Positions 20,878 to 33,020 are shown, numbered from the stretch's first letter. The stretch is DNA of 64,000 nucleotides from Medicago truncatula (GCF_003473485.1 NC_053044.1:23061591-23125590), one strand, 5' to 3'. Program-made: numbers and translations. The notes: generated by a model not told the origin, from the sequence alone.

Positions 20878-23800
20878 ATGGAAAATCCAGCTCCACCCTC
20901 CGAGGAGCATGTGAAGCGAGAGAGATCGGCCAAATATTCCAATCCGAAACCAAAACCTCCGCGAATCTCTGGTACACTTTACTACTTCTGTTATTGTTTA
21001 AATAAGTCTGTACCCTAAGATATTTGTTATTCCATTTTTTAACTGGTCTGCTTCTGATTTCTTGTATGTTTTCTTTTTCATGTAGAGGTGATCAAAGATA
21101 ATGGCAAACTTATTCCTCATGCTGTCAAACTTTGGGTTGAAAGCTACGAAAAGGATCAAAGATCTGCGATGGATGAACTCTTGACAACGCTGGTTGAGGT
21201 ACAAGTGTTTAGAGTTTGACATGTTATGTGAAAAGATAGAAGATCTGCAATGGCTTGTAACTCTTGCTGATCGCATCAAAATTGAATAGATATCTGGAAC
21301 ATTGGATTTTTTTCACAGCATTCTGGTGTCTGCACAATGTATTTTCTTGCGAAAATTGGACCTGTTTGCTTTGTCATTGCTACACTCTGATATTGTACCA
21401 AAGAATAACACCTAAAACTTTTTAAATCTGATTTACCGACGTGCTTGATGGTACTCAATATTTTGTTTGCAGGATTGGAAATGCATCTTATACATGCTCC
21501 TTGACGAAAATTTCTCAATCTCCGACAAAAGTGTAACAAACTTGGTTCGACTCCTGTGTGCATCAGTGAAGAAGGCTTTTGGAGAGAGGATTGTTCCTAC
21601 TATTGATAACAGAAAGTAATGCTTAATGTTTATTTTGGGATGTAAATGTTTTCGCAATCCATGGTTTTATATATAGTACAGATAATTTTGTTCGTGCTGT
21701 ATTTCTCTACGAGTACTCTTTTTTGTGGTGTTTGCGTTGTTCCTGCACGGGTGATTGATTAATGTTCTTTCCGCAACAAGGTTTGTTTATTGTTCTTGTT
21801 GGCAGATTCTAATCTCTTCTCCTCTAATAAATGACAGGAAGTATTTGAAAATAATAAACAGGATATAACTGTTGCCATGATGAAGTGTTACCCATTACTC
21901 CTGCGGAAATTTATTTCAGATAAAACTAAAGTGTCATTGCTGGTAGAAATTATTTTGTATTTGAACCTTGAACTTTATTCCTTGAAGAGGCAGGAACAGG
22001 TTGGAGAATCTTTCTTGCAGATGCTTTTCAGGATTTGAGAAATGTCCTCCAGCTTATGAAAGAGGCATTTTTTAAGCATGGTGACAAAGACCCTCTGAGA
22101 GCTTGTGTTAAGGCAATTAATTTCTGTTGCAAAGAAAGTCGAGGGGAATTGCAAGATTTTGCTCGAAATAAGTTGAAGGAACTCGAGGATGAAATTATCG
22201 ATAAGTTGAAATCTGCAATTAAAGAAGTAGAGGTATGCTCATCATTACTCAGATGTCATTTTTTCTGTTACTTTTGGATCCTGTAGGAGAAACTTAACAG
22301 TTAACATATAGAGTTGACGCTGCAGGATGGTGGTGATGAATATTCTCTTGTAAATTTGAGAAGGTTGCATGAACTTCAATTGTCTAGATATGTGTCTATT
22401 GATAACTTACATGAGGAAATTGTAATGGTGTTACGTAATTATAGGAATGTGGAGGATGAGGTGAGTAAATGGTTGCTCATAGAAGGTGCTATGTTTCCTC
22501 CGATATTCTTATTTCTGTCTGATTAATTTTCTGCTTATTCCGCATTCAGGTTGTTGGTTTGCTGCTTCAGCTATTGCATTTTCATCTGGCATGGAGTTTG
22601 ATGTCCATAATATATGGAGGAAGTGTTTCTGCTGCATCCATAAATTCTTTCCTGTCTAAGCGTGATACTTTGTTATCAGAACTTGATAAAATTAGAAGTG
22701 AATTTGTTGGCAAAGCAAGGGAACTCTTATTCGTTTTCCTTTTTCTTTCTCCAACGTAAATATATTATGTCTTGAGGTCTGAAAAAATGTGTCATCTGCC
22801 AACGGTATGCACTGTGGTTGCCGAAACATGGCACTTACTTAGTATGACAAATTCAAGGACCGAGCACGAATGATTAGGATATCAGCCTAATTCATATGAG
22901 CTTCAGAAGTTCTGGGAACTTTGTCAACAACAGCTTAATGTTTCAGGTAACCCCAACAAATATGCTAAAGAAGTTGGACTATTCATCCTATGTTTCTTAA
23001 TTTTTACTTTAAACTAATTATTACACTTGAGACCGAAAATATAGTCTATTCACTATGAATATTTTACCTGAAACTAATTATTACACTTGAGACTGAAAAT
23101 GTTGTATAGAATGAGGGTGAAGTACAATATATATACATTAATCTGACCTAACCACTCCCTCAAGATAAGGGAAAAGAATCAATAAGAAAGGAAAGATTCC
23201 TGTAAAATACAATTGCCATAATATCTCGTCTCACAGATAGTAATAAAATTCGCAGTTTTCAATATCTTACAATATCTCAACCATTACAAAATGACTAAAT
23301 ACACATTGATGCATCTTTGATCCTTCGTATTTCTATTGTGTGCTCATCTTGTTTATAATGCTGGAAGTCTGTTCATTTACCTATAGATTTTTAGATGAGG
23401 TAGAAGATGACGATGTAACTAAAGAATAATCAGAGGGGTCAAATAGATGTGCTGTTTTAATTGCTGCATGCAAGCTGATTACTAATGATGTTGTCCCAAA
23501 GGTAAATTATTATTATTGAGTTATGAAAATTGCCAATTTCTTGGCGAAATTGTACTTCTTACCAGTAAAATTTATTTTAATGCCAAAATTTTGGGGTTAT
23601 TACTAAAGCAGGATTATCTTGCTCCTGAGATTATTTCTCATTTTGTAATGCATGGAACAGATGTGGCTGAGATTGTAAAACTTCTGATCACATTTTTAAA
23701 AACTAATGAGTGGATACATTGATAATAACCAATATTTGAGGTTTTAACATTGTTATACACGTGCATATATTTCTGTCAAAAAATACATGTGCATATATTT

Positions 23801-24290
23801 TATTTTAATCTTAATCATTAAATTTTTAGCCGCTTCTTGCAATAATTTTTAGTTTTCACAATATTAGTAATTTTCTTATTCTTAGTAATTTGATGTGCTT
23901 TTAGATATTGGTAATTGGTATATTTAGTGTAAAGAGTAGACTAACAAGGCTAATCATTTTTCTGATGATAAAGAAAGGGTTTCTGCTAAGCGCCAGGGTT
24001 GTCCATGGAAAATGCAAAACATGCAAGGTAAGAAGGTTTTTAAAGACCGTAGCTCAAGTGAAGATGAGGATTACATTAGTGTATCCGAACAAAACGCACA
24101 AGGTCAGGCAAGAGGAGGTGGATGAAGATGCTCCTTTTCCATTTCAATCATCGGTCATCAAAGTTAAGGTCGCTGAGATTTTCTAGGCAGGAAATCAAAG
24201 GTCCGACAAAGGCAGGGAATTCTGTGGGAGCTGTAGATAAATCTGCTTATAGAACAACAGATATCTCATATTACCAAATCAAGATCTAGA
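20878..24290 (+). pseudogene. SCC3/STAG-like cohesin subunit derivative, internally deleted and decayed
   Basis: Exon pieces read as plant SCC3, the cohesin subunit that binds the SMC/kleisin ring on chromatin. Exon 1, 20878-20971, starts at ATG. Exon 2, 21086-21198, includes VIKDNGKLIPHAVKLWVESY. Exon 3, 21473-21615, begins DWKCILYMLLDEN. Later pieces are 21838-21999 (NKQDITVAMMKCYPLLLRKF), 22032-22232 (LQLMKEAFFKHGDKDPLRAC), 22326-22460, 22550 to about 22750, about 22790-22947, 23390-23501, 23612-23710 and about 23939-24290. Exon 2 is followed directly by a block that lies far downstream in full SCC3 (about 350 residues missing, from memory), yet the frame is kept across that join. After it come real lesions: a frame clash between 21615 and 21838, a 32-nt remnant between exon pieces at 22000-22031, stops TGA near 22882 and TAA near 23427, and a frameshift near 24150. 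The C-terminal part ends as a low-complexity tail. Probably a processed-by-deletion duplicate gene, non-functional. Confidence 0.82.
22948..23389. repeat. Insert-like sequence within the SCC3-like locus
   Basis: Contains a tandem partial duplication ('actaattattacacttgaga.tgaaaat', about 23012-23042 and 23070-23100), then 'acctaaccactccctcaagataagg', which looks like retrotransposon LTR/flank material. It separates two exon pieces. Class uncertain. Confidence 0.3.
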
Positions 24291-24713
24291 TGTGCTTATT
24301 GAATTGAGATATTCATGCCTTAGAAAATTCAACTTTTTCAACTTGTGAAAGTATCCTATTCAACTTGACAGTGGAATATATTCCTTAGAAATTAAATCAA
24401 GATCTAGATATCGCTTAGAAAATTCAACTTGTTCCATTCATGATAGTGGAATATATCCTATCCTATTTAATTAAAGATTGATAGCCTTACCGGTGAAAGT
24501 ATGTTAGTGAGATGTGTATGCCTCTTGACAGTCAGTCTCAACTGAAAAATTACCATTATCTTCTCCATAATGTCACTATGAAGGTTGACATTATCTAACT
24601 TTATGCAGAAAACTTGCAAATCTACTCCCATCATTTTGCACCAAATTGAGTTCAAAGATGAGTCAAGTGATAGCCCTTCATTAATTACATAAACTTAGTT
24701 ATACATCAAGACT

Positions 24714-24755
<42 letters not shown>

Positions 24756-24776
24756 TCATATTAAAGATGTGCCAAA
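24291..24776. other. Intergenic with local duplication and microsatellite
   Basis: An imperfect tandem duplication ('aaatcaagatctagat' ... 'gtggaatatat') covers about 24275-24470. A (TA)n(CA)n microsatellite is at about 24717-24754. No coding sequence supported. Confidence 0.45.
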
Positions 24777-24909
24777 CCCCGTGAGCTTAGCTCAGTGATA
24801 GGGATATTGCATTTTATATGTAGGGGTTGGGGTTCAAACCCCAGACACAACTTCTCCACAATTAAATTGTGTGAGCTCTAGCCACTTGGCTACTTGACAA
24901 AAAAAAAAG
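24777..24909 (+). mobile_element. tRNA-derived SINE (gtgagcttagctcag family)
   Basis: Box A-like 'gtgagcttagctcagtgatagg' and box B 'ggttcaaaccc', then 'aattaaattgtgtgagctctagccac' and an A tail. Target duplications gatgtgccaaa (24766-24776) and gatgtgtcaaa (24910-24920) differ at one base. Other copies are at 37513, 40987 and 41385. The internal tRNA-like promoter is not a tRNA gene. Confidence 0.85.
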
Positions 24910-25657
24910 GATGTGTCAAATGATTAGGGATGACAATGAGTATTTATGAACATGGATAATACGATACATGCAGGGACGGACCCAGGTAGAGCCCACAGTG
25001 GGCTTGGGCCCTCACTACATTTGGAAAATAAGATAAGAATTCTGCTCATTACCCAAACAGTATCGCTCATTCCCAAAGTAAAAGTCAAAAATGCCCCTAC
25101 GCATGTTAACTTGCGTAGCGTGAGTTAACATGCGCTAGTTATAAGGAGAACGTAACTTAAGTCACGCAACGTGAGTTAAGTCACGTAGCGCATGTTAACT
25201 TGCGTTAAGTACTATTTTCATTCAAAACCCAGCAGGCAACCACAAGCTCCATTTTTTCTTTCCCTCCACCTCCAAAAACCTCCAAAAGTGCGAAATTTTG
25301 GGTGAAAATCTTCATTCCAAATCATTGTAAATTGTCAGGAAACAAGTTTCTACGCTCATCAAGCATCAAAGAACAGGTAATGTATCGTCAAAACTTTTTC
25401 ATTTTTGCTGGTTTTGTTGGTAGTTTCGCTTTTCGTTTCAATAGGCGTAGGGCTCAACGTGAGTTAACTCACGCTAATTGTAAGGGAAACGTGACTTAAG
25501 TTGCGTAGGTAGATAGCACTAGCGTGAGTTAACCCACGCTACTCACAGTAGCCCAAAATTTGAAATTTTGCGCCACATTTTTTATTTGCTTTGCTTGCCG
25601 CACAAGTCACTTATTTATTTTTTCTTTGTTTTTTTTATTGAGTAGACATTGAGTGGC

Positions 25658-28600
25658 ATGGTTGAAAATGTGGCGGAGGATGGCGTTGAACCGAAACCGG
25701 GCAAAAACAAAGCTTCCGGCGTAGGTTCCGGTGAAGGCAAACTAACCAATGATGTGAAGTTTAAAGTGAAAATTTCTTTTCAAGTTGAAGCTCACATAGT
25801 TCACAACCAAGCAAAACCGGTACCTACCGGTAACTTTGAAGAGAAGCCTAAACCGGTACCTACCGGTGTTTGTGTTATTCAAGTAAACACCGGGTCATTT
25901 TTTACAACAAATGAAAGATGGAAAGATCGAGAAGAATTACTTGGTTGGGTTCGTCGACAAGCGGGTAGGGCGATTTACAATTTCTATAGATAAATCTAGT
26001 GGTATAGTGCCATACATGATGATGCAATGTGAGAGGAGTGGTGAATACAGGCCACCTAAGACGAGGAAGAAACCGAAGCTTAAAGGCACGGGCTCAAGGA
26101 AGTGTAATTGTCCGTTTAGGTTGAAATGTTTCTTTAAAAAAAAACACAAGAATGGTGGATTGCAATGCTTTGTGGAGTTCACAACCATGACTTGGCACCA
26201 AATTTATCCAGCCACCTTCTTGCGGGTCGCCTAAGAGAGGAGGAGAAGCAAAGAGTTATCGACATGACAAAGAGCTTGGCAAAGCCTAGGAATATTCTCA
26301 CGGATTTGAAGGGAAAAAAAAAACAAAGAAAGTGTGACACTCATCAAAGAGAGGACAAGACTTAGTTGCAATACTTGATTACTGATGACAGTTCGTCATA
26401 CCACATTTTTAGAGTCTTTTTAATTAAGTTTTTAGTTTATTTTAATTAATTTAGTATTTAATTTAGAGTTATTATAAATAAATTGTCATTTTTTAATTTA
26501 TTGAGTCAAGTACTATGTTATGTTGTTATTATTATATTTAGTGTTCATAGAATCAAGGAAAGAAAATCTTGGCTGATTAAATTATGTCAATGGTCATGTG
26601 AGCAAGTTTTTATTGTTGGTGGTGTGAATAAAACAAAAGGATGGTAAGAGCTAGAACTAAAAGAGATGGGCCACCAAGTTGTTACGGCAAATGGAAAAGG
26701 AATAGCTTTTGGAGCAAAGAAAAGAGCAAAATAGGTTACAGAGGCTATATAAGAAGCAGCCGCACAAGACCAAAAGGGGGATTCACGTTTTGGGAAAATA
26801 AAACAGGCACAAAGCATCACGCACAACGGTAGCAGCTACGGCATGCACACAACAACATCAATCGGAAAGAGAAATTCAAGAGCAACGTCGGCAACTATGA
26901 AACTCTCGGTTTTGTTTTCTTTTTATGTTGTTTATTTCTATGAACATGAGTAGCTAAGCTCCTAGATTAATCGAGTCATGAGATGAATCTATTGTGATCT
27001 ATGAACCATGTAATTTGTTTAAACTCTCCTTAATTCAATGGAATCCTAGTCTTTATTCAGAATTATTTGTGTTTGTTGCTTTTCATATGATTGCTTTGCA
27101 TGACTATTAACCCTAGCTTCTTCCAATTACATAAATTGATCTTAGGAATTGAATGACTATTAACCCTAGCTTTTAATCCTGAAATAGTAATTATGTTTAA
27201 TTCAACATAGGAACCTAGAGATAGGAAATTGAGGATTATGACATATGAATTAACGTTCTGTTATTGCTTCCGCGGTTATTCAATTGGTTTAAGAGATTAA
27301 AAAGTTATAACTTAGGAAAGAGTTTTGAGTCAAGAGATTGATCAAAACTATTTAGTTAATCCGTCATAGAGTTAGGTGAACATTGAGAGAGAAGATGAGA
27401 AAATTATTCACCGTGAACAATAGAGGATTCAAAGGCTTGATTATATGTTTTATTATAAATTCCAAACCAATTTAATTGCATCTCATTTACATTTTATGCA
27501 CCAAATTCAGCTGCCTAAGGCAACCCATAAATTTACTACATCCTTTATTTTAACGAACTTGCTAAGTAGAAATTAACAACGGTCCTCGTGGATACGAACT
27601 TTATTACTACTTTGATAGATTTTAGTACACTTGCCAAATATCTATCAATTAAAGAGTCGGAGAAGCATCAATATGTCTACTTCACAAGAGCTAATAGCGA
27701 GGAAACCACACTTGAAGATTTATTCTTTGCTCACCCAAAATCAATTGATATGCTCAACACTCTTCCCACCGTTTTGGTCATGGACTCCACCTACAAAACC
27801 AATACCTACCGAATGCCTTTATTTGAGATTGTTGGTGTCACCTCTACCAAATTGACCTATTCGGTTGCGTTTGCATTTCTTTCCTTTGAAAGAGAGAATA
27901 AATTCATATGGACACTTAAGATGTTGGTTGGTCTTTTGACCTCAAAAAACAACATGCCTAAGGTGATTGTCACCAATAGGGTCCCCGCTTTGATGAAAGC
28001 CGTTGCCGAAGTTCTCCCTAAAACGGACCATGTACTTTGCTACTTTCATATTGGAAAGAATGTCAAAGGTAGGTGCATCACAAATTGTAGAGTCAATGCC
28101 AAGCCAAAGAAAGGAAAAGGAAAAGTTGTTAACAAAGATGCGAAGGAAGCAGATGATGACAAGCAATGTGAGCTTGTTAAGAAAATAGTGAGGGCTTGAA
28201 GAGATGTGGTTAACTCTCCTACGGAGGATTCATTTGCAATATAATTGCATGGTTGACATTCAAAGATGAGGTATGCGGACCGTTTCCATTGTTTGTTAAA
28301 TATGTTGAGCAAACTGTTTTGCCCCTTAAGAAGCATTTTGTGAGGGCATGGACGAATAAATACTTGCATCTAGGGTGTAGAAGCACCAACATTGTTGAAT
28401 CGGCTCATGCACAATTGAAAAGGTACTTGAGAAGTAGCATGGGAGACTTAGCATCATGTTGGGATGAAATTGACAAAATGTTGAAAAACCAATTGGGTGA
28501 GATACAAGGGAGTTTTGGGAGGAGCATAACCGTCATGGTACACAAATACAAAAAAACAAATTATTCTTGGAGTTGGAGGGGTATGTCTCTAAGGCTGCTT

Positions 28601-29879
28601 TGGGTTTCATTGATGATGAATTTGAACGCCCTAGGAGATTTGGGTTTGCTAAAGAAGATTGTGGTTGTGTGCAAATGGCAACGCTCGGGTTGCCTTGTGC
28701 TTGTATTCTTGTCGAGAAGAGAAAGAAAAAATTGTCTATTCTTTTGGATGAAATACACCCTCATTGGCGAAGTCTAAGTATAATTGGAGAAGAGGTTGAT
28801 GCCAATTTTTCCGTTATGGAGGAATGGGACGCCGTTCAAAAACATATCAAGAGGGCCCCTTACAAGATGAATCTCTTGATCAAATACAAATTGCGTAAAC
28901 TTGGATTTCCAGAGGAAACAATGTTGAAGCCACCTATGAGAAAATTGGCCACCAAGGGGGCACCTAAAAGGGTGAAGTCTACATCGAAAATGAGGTCCAC
29001 GGGTCGAATTCCCTCTAGGTGGGAGACTATTGATGCTCAAAATCCCGATAGTCAATGCTCACATGGCAAGAGTAATGTTCCAAAGACTAAAGGTTCACGT
29101 CTTGGCACTTGGTCCCGCTCACAAAATTCAATTCCTACTTCAAAACAGGAACCTTATTTGCAAATACCATACATTTCACGAATTCCAAATCTCATGACAC
29201 CTTTCGTTGAAGATATTGTGAATGTTAAAGGGGATGGTAATTGTGGTTTTCGGGTCGTAGATAGGCACATGGGATTGAATGAGGATAGTCATGTTTTGGT
29301 TCGTCATGCACTTATTAATGAGTTGAAAAATCACAAGAGTGACTACTTGCCGTTTTATGCTACCGAGAGGCGTTACAAAGAGATCTTCGATGGTTTACAC
29401 TCTCCAACAAGTAAAAATGGTGATGCGCCATCGGATAAGTGGTTGAGCACTCCGGATATGGGTCACATAATTACTAGTTGCTACAATAGACCCGTTGTTC
29501 AATTGAGTTTGCCCAAAATGGGTGGTGCATGTGAGACATATTTCCCAATCCGGAGTGCTCCACCACTTAATCCACATTCCAACATAATGTGCCTTTGCTT
29601 AATTCCGGAACACTTTCTTCATGTGAAGTTGAAAGAAAATTGTCCGCTACCACCTCCTTCTAAGGAGTGGATGACTCACAAGATTTGTGTGGCGGAGCAA
29701 TGGCTTTTTTAGTTTTTGGATAGGCAAGCCGCCTTGGATGAGCTCATGTCTAAGGAGCCGATGCCGCCAAAGTAACCAACAAATGAGCACAACCCTATTA
29801 ATTTGGACACTCCGGAAAAGCCAAAGCAAGAGATCGAAGTCATGGATGAAGAAGAAGAATATGCACTATCACTAGTCTA
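25658..29879 (+). pseudogene. MULE transposase with C-terminal OTU-like cysteine protease domain
   Basis: Domain order read from pieces: an N-terminal FAR1/WRKY-GCM1-type DNA-binding region (about 25911-26230, KCNCPFRLKCFF then HNHDL), the MULE DDE core, a SWIM-type zinc finger (CGCVQMATLGLPCACIL, about 28662-28712), a basic linker, and an OTU-like domain (about 29200-29700). DDE residues: D1 in MDSTYKTN (27783-27785) and E in IVESAHAQLK (28397-28399) are present, but the second Asp, expected in V-T-D-R, is Asn (27975-27977). CYFHIGKNV is intact. The OTU part keeps GDGNCGFR (Cys codon 29242-29244) and a downstream EHFLHV His (29611-29613). Breaks: frameshifts near 25970, 26145, 26315 and 28550, a solo LTR at 26383-27647, a stop at 28197-28199, then TAG at 29710-29712 and TAA at 29773-29775 before the original end at 29879. 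It cannot make active transposase. The first in-frame ATG is at 25658. Confidence 0.83.
26383..27647. mobile_element. Solo LTR (Ty3/gypsy-like) inside the MULE
   Basis: A 1265-bp non-coding block starting TGATGACAG and ending ATCTATCA. It splits the transposase between LQYLI and ESEKHQYVYF, two blocks that are adjacent in intact relatives. Flanks ATTAC (26378-26382) and ATTAA (27648-27652) form a 5-bp duplication with one mismatch. The end region ('ctcgtggatacgaacttta...') resembles the Tat/Ogre/Athila group, from memory. No internal region remains. Confidence 0.75.
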
Positions 29880-31194
29880 GTTAGATAGGTTATGACACTT
29901 TTGGGTCGGTCGGTGTTCATCCTATTTTTTTGTGGCCGGTTGTGTAATTTTGATATTTATGGTCAATATGTAACTAATATTATATAAATATATGAAATGA
30001 ATTATTTTGGATCGTTTACGTGTCATAAAGTGTGTTTAAATTATTACGGGTAATTACCGGCGAATTTGGATCGTTTATGTGTGATTACGTGATTGTGAGA
30101 AAAACGATGTTTTTGAGTAATTTAGATCGATTATGTCATATTATCCGATAATCTTGTTAAACTGACGTAATTCGGTTAAGTTATGAATGTGGCGTGATTA
30201 CGGGTCATTCTACACTTTTCAAGTTTCAGTTCTCTTACTGCACTGCATTTATTGCAGTTTATGTTGTCTGCTATGAACGTGAGTTAACTCACGCTAGTGC
30301 AAATGGCAACGTAAGTTAACTCACGTTGCACAATACACTAGCGCATGTTAACTTGCGCTAAGCATTCGATAAGTAACTCACAAATAACACTAACACATTT
30401 TAAGTCACGCTACTTATCTTAAGTTACGTTATAGTTTGCACTAACGCATGTTAACATGCGTAGAGGCATTTTAGTCATTTATTTTAGGAATGAGCGAATT
30501 CATTTAGGTAATGGGCAGAATTCATAAAATAAAAAACTAGTAGTAATTGTGTTGATTATAGTATGAGATGTTTTGTTATTACCTTTTGCATGTACGTGTA
30601 GTTGAATATCGTAACTTTTTTTTTGTTTAATAGAAGGATATAGATTAATATATATACACAAACGGCACAGCAAAGAGAGAGGGGCAAGGGACTGAGGGGT
30701 AGAGATACTATTTATTTTAACAATTTAATAACACAAAATATATATAATTATTTTGGTAGTGCTTATTTTTATTTTTTTTGTTATAAAAATTTTAGGATGA
30801 GGGGATGGTGCCCCAGTCCAAGACAGGGAAGACCTTCGGATTCAAAGAGTACTTACAAAGGTAATTAATTTTACCTTCCTCCAAAGGCACAAGCGGGAAT
30901 GAGTTGTGATTATTTGAATGAATTTATATTATTAGTTTTGGTAGTGCTTATCTTTTTGTTGGTATATTTATTTTTAGAGTTATAAATGTGACAACTGCAG
31001 CAACTGAAAATTGTTTAATTACTTATAGTGAGTGATGTTTTTATTGAGATTACAAATGCGAAAATCATTTAATAATTCAAGAATATGAAAAAATTGTAGA
31101 GAACGATTATAATGCATATTTATGCTTTAAGAAAATAAATGTTATATATATGGTCTACACTAATTAAACTTTCTGGTCCGTCCCTGTATACATG

Positions 31195-31612
31195 AGCCCC
31201 ATTGGATTTGTGTTATATATGTGTTTGCTCCATATCCGTTCGGGTAATTCATAAATTTTGAGGTATCCATGGATATTTGCAGATATCTCTCCATGTAGGG
31301 ATGGCAATGGGTAGGGTACTATAATGCCCATCTTCATACCCGCATTTGTAAAAATTACATATACCTGTGCCCGTACCCTCGTGGGCAACAACTTTAGTGC
31401 CCCTCCCCATACTTTATGGGTACCTAAGTGCCCATACCCGCACCCATTACCTGCACTTTAACTATGAAAAGACAATAAAAACATCACAATTGAAATAAAA
31501 CTATGGTCTAAATCTTTTAAAATTAACTCATAAAATAATATGAATCGTAGTATATAGTCAAATTAAAAACATCCAAAATTCTAAAAAATTGTACACCGGC
31601 GGGATGGAGTTG
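31195..31612. repeat. Terminal-like repeat of an Ac-type hAT or similar
   Basis: About 31295-31450 starts 'tagggatggcaatgggtagg' and has repeated 'catacccgc'/'gcccgtaccc' motifs, resembling ends of abundant legume hAT elements. A similar motif, 'attagggatgacaatgag', occurs at 24924. A full element could not be delimited. Confidence 0.4.
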
Positions 31613-31805
31613 TAATTGAAACCAAGTTGTTTGGGCTCCAGTGGTAGCTCCTTCCAATGACGTACGGGGAATACCAGGTTTGATTCCCAGAGGAACAATG
31701 CTTGGCCAGTGCGCATGCCTCTACCTCTACGCACGAGCCGGATTAGTCGTCCATCTTTTGTGGGTCGGAAACTGGTGCAAAAGCCAAAAAAAATATTCAT
31801 ACGTT
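31613..31805 (+). mobile_element. SINE-like retroposon, second family
   Basis: Contains a box A-like 'gggctccagtggtagctcc' and box B-like 'aggtttgattccc' at about 31677-31689, then a 3' region ending in an A-rich tail ('gccaaaaaaaatattc'). Target duplication not found. The minus-strand open frame over it is not a gene. Confidence 0.55.
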
Positions 31806-33020
31806 ACACACTCAATTTAACATGAGTGTTATGTTACCTTGAAGATTGGATTTCACATTAAGGATTTTGCTTCTACTGGTTTTTATCATTGATTTGATGT
31901 TTAAGCACAGCCCTTAAGATCGCCTTTCAAATAAAATGAAAGCGTTTTGAGTCATTGCTGTGCTAAATTAAATTACTCTTTAGGGTTTCATATTAGGGTT
32001 TTCCTTCTGGGAATTCTCTTTTTCACCACTTATTTTTTATTTATATTTGAGGCATAGACCCTTTATCATTGGATCTGTCATTTCTATCAATGTTTAATAT
32101 CTTTGGTTATTGGCTTCTTGTAAGTTTTGACCTAAGATTTATCTGTTTCAATTTCAGTTTCTTTGGTGCTTTATTTTTTTTTTGAACAAACTCATTGGTG
32201 CTTTATTAATGTCTCAGCTAGCAAGTGGTAATATTTATTTAACTTTTTTCAGATGTAATGTTAATTTTCTTTGGTAGAAAATCGGACAATATGCAAGTAT
32301 GATGATTCAATTAGATGTATGAAAGGAGAAATCTATTTTTTGAGGCAAACTGTCTGACTTGCTAATTTTTGTTTCAAAAGATTATTGGATTTTCTTGTGT
32401 AGAAGTGTGTTAATTAGTAGTTTTTGAATTAAATATAAGAATGGTGATTCAAATAGATGTCTGAAAGGAGAAATCTTTTATGAACTCAACATATTTGACA
32501 TTTTAACTTTTTGCTCAAATTATTTTGATCTGTTGTCTTTTTAAAATATTTTCATTTTGATTGTTTATTGTATAAATAAATTCATGCTTTTACCTAATTT
32601 TTGTCTAATTTGAGCTGTGTCTATAGTTAATTATCTTAAGTTATGTTTGCGACATTTCAAAAATTACTCATTACTCATATTACCAGTACCTGCTCATGTC
32701 TAGCATCTTTTCTAAAATTCAAAATTTTAATTATTTTTCCACAACACAATAATTTATATCTGGAAAATGAAAATTTCATTGAGTCAACAATAAAAATAGG
32801 TAGGAAAGAAGCTAAAACATTATTAATTAATCAAATTGCTGTTATGTTGAGGCTTATTTCACTGGTTTGGTTCTTGTAGATTCATTGAACAACCACTTGT
32901 ATGTTGTACCCTAGGACTCTGAGTTGCGATCACGTTTATTTCTTAAGAAATTGAGTGTTTCTTTAAGCAAAGTTTTTCCAAACTATGCAAACAACGTCAA
33001 CTCATAAGAATAACTTTTAG
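31806..33020. other. Intergenic, diverged tandem duplication
   Basis: About 32270-32400 and 32420-32560 are diverged copies ('gatgattcaattagatgtatgaaaggagaaatct' and its relative). Pyrimidine-rich stretches alternate with AT-rich DNA. No gene recognised. Confidence 0.4.

Larger units (their letters stand above)
25037..30523 (+). mobile_element. Mutator-like element (MULE) with long TIRs and an OTU-containing transposase
   Basis: A 5487-bp element starting GAATTCTGCTCATTACC and ending with the matching complement. The 9-bp target duplications ATAAGATAA (25028-25036) and ATAAAATAA (30524-30532) differ at one base. The terminal regions (about 25037-25220 and 30268-30523) carry many GTTAAC-centred palindromes such as cgtgagttaactcacg and gcatgttaacatgc. 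A second cluster is at 25438-25560. It encodes the decayed transposase at 25658-29879. It is itself inserted in a hAT and interrupted by a solo LTR. Confidence 0.88.
24971..31186. mobile_element. hAT element interrupted by a MULE
   Basis: Terminal inverted repeats CAGGGACGGACC at 24971 and its complement ending at 31186. The 8-bp target duplications GATACATG (24963-24970) and TATACATG (31187-31194) differ at one base. These are hAT features. After removing the inner MULE and its duplication only about 720 bp of hAT sequence remain, without coding capacity, so it was non-autonomous. Confidence 0.82.

Noticed and set aside
23516..23722. 68-codon frame taken as its own gene
   Set aside because: Only its 3' half (DYLAPEIISHFVMHG) is meaningful, and it is an exon piece of the SCC3-like pseudogene; the 5' half is intron.
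24777..24909. Possible tRNA gene (box A and box B present)
   Set aside because: No cloverleaf beyond the promoter boxes; has an A tail and target duplications, so it is a SINE. The same applies to 15351, 37513, 40987 and 41385.
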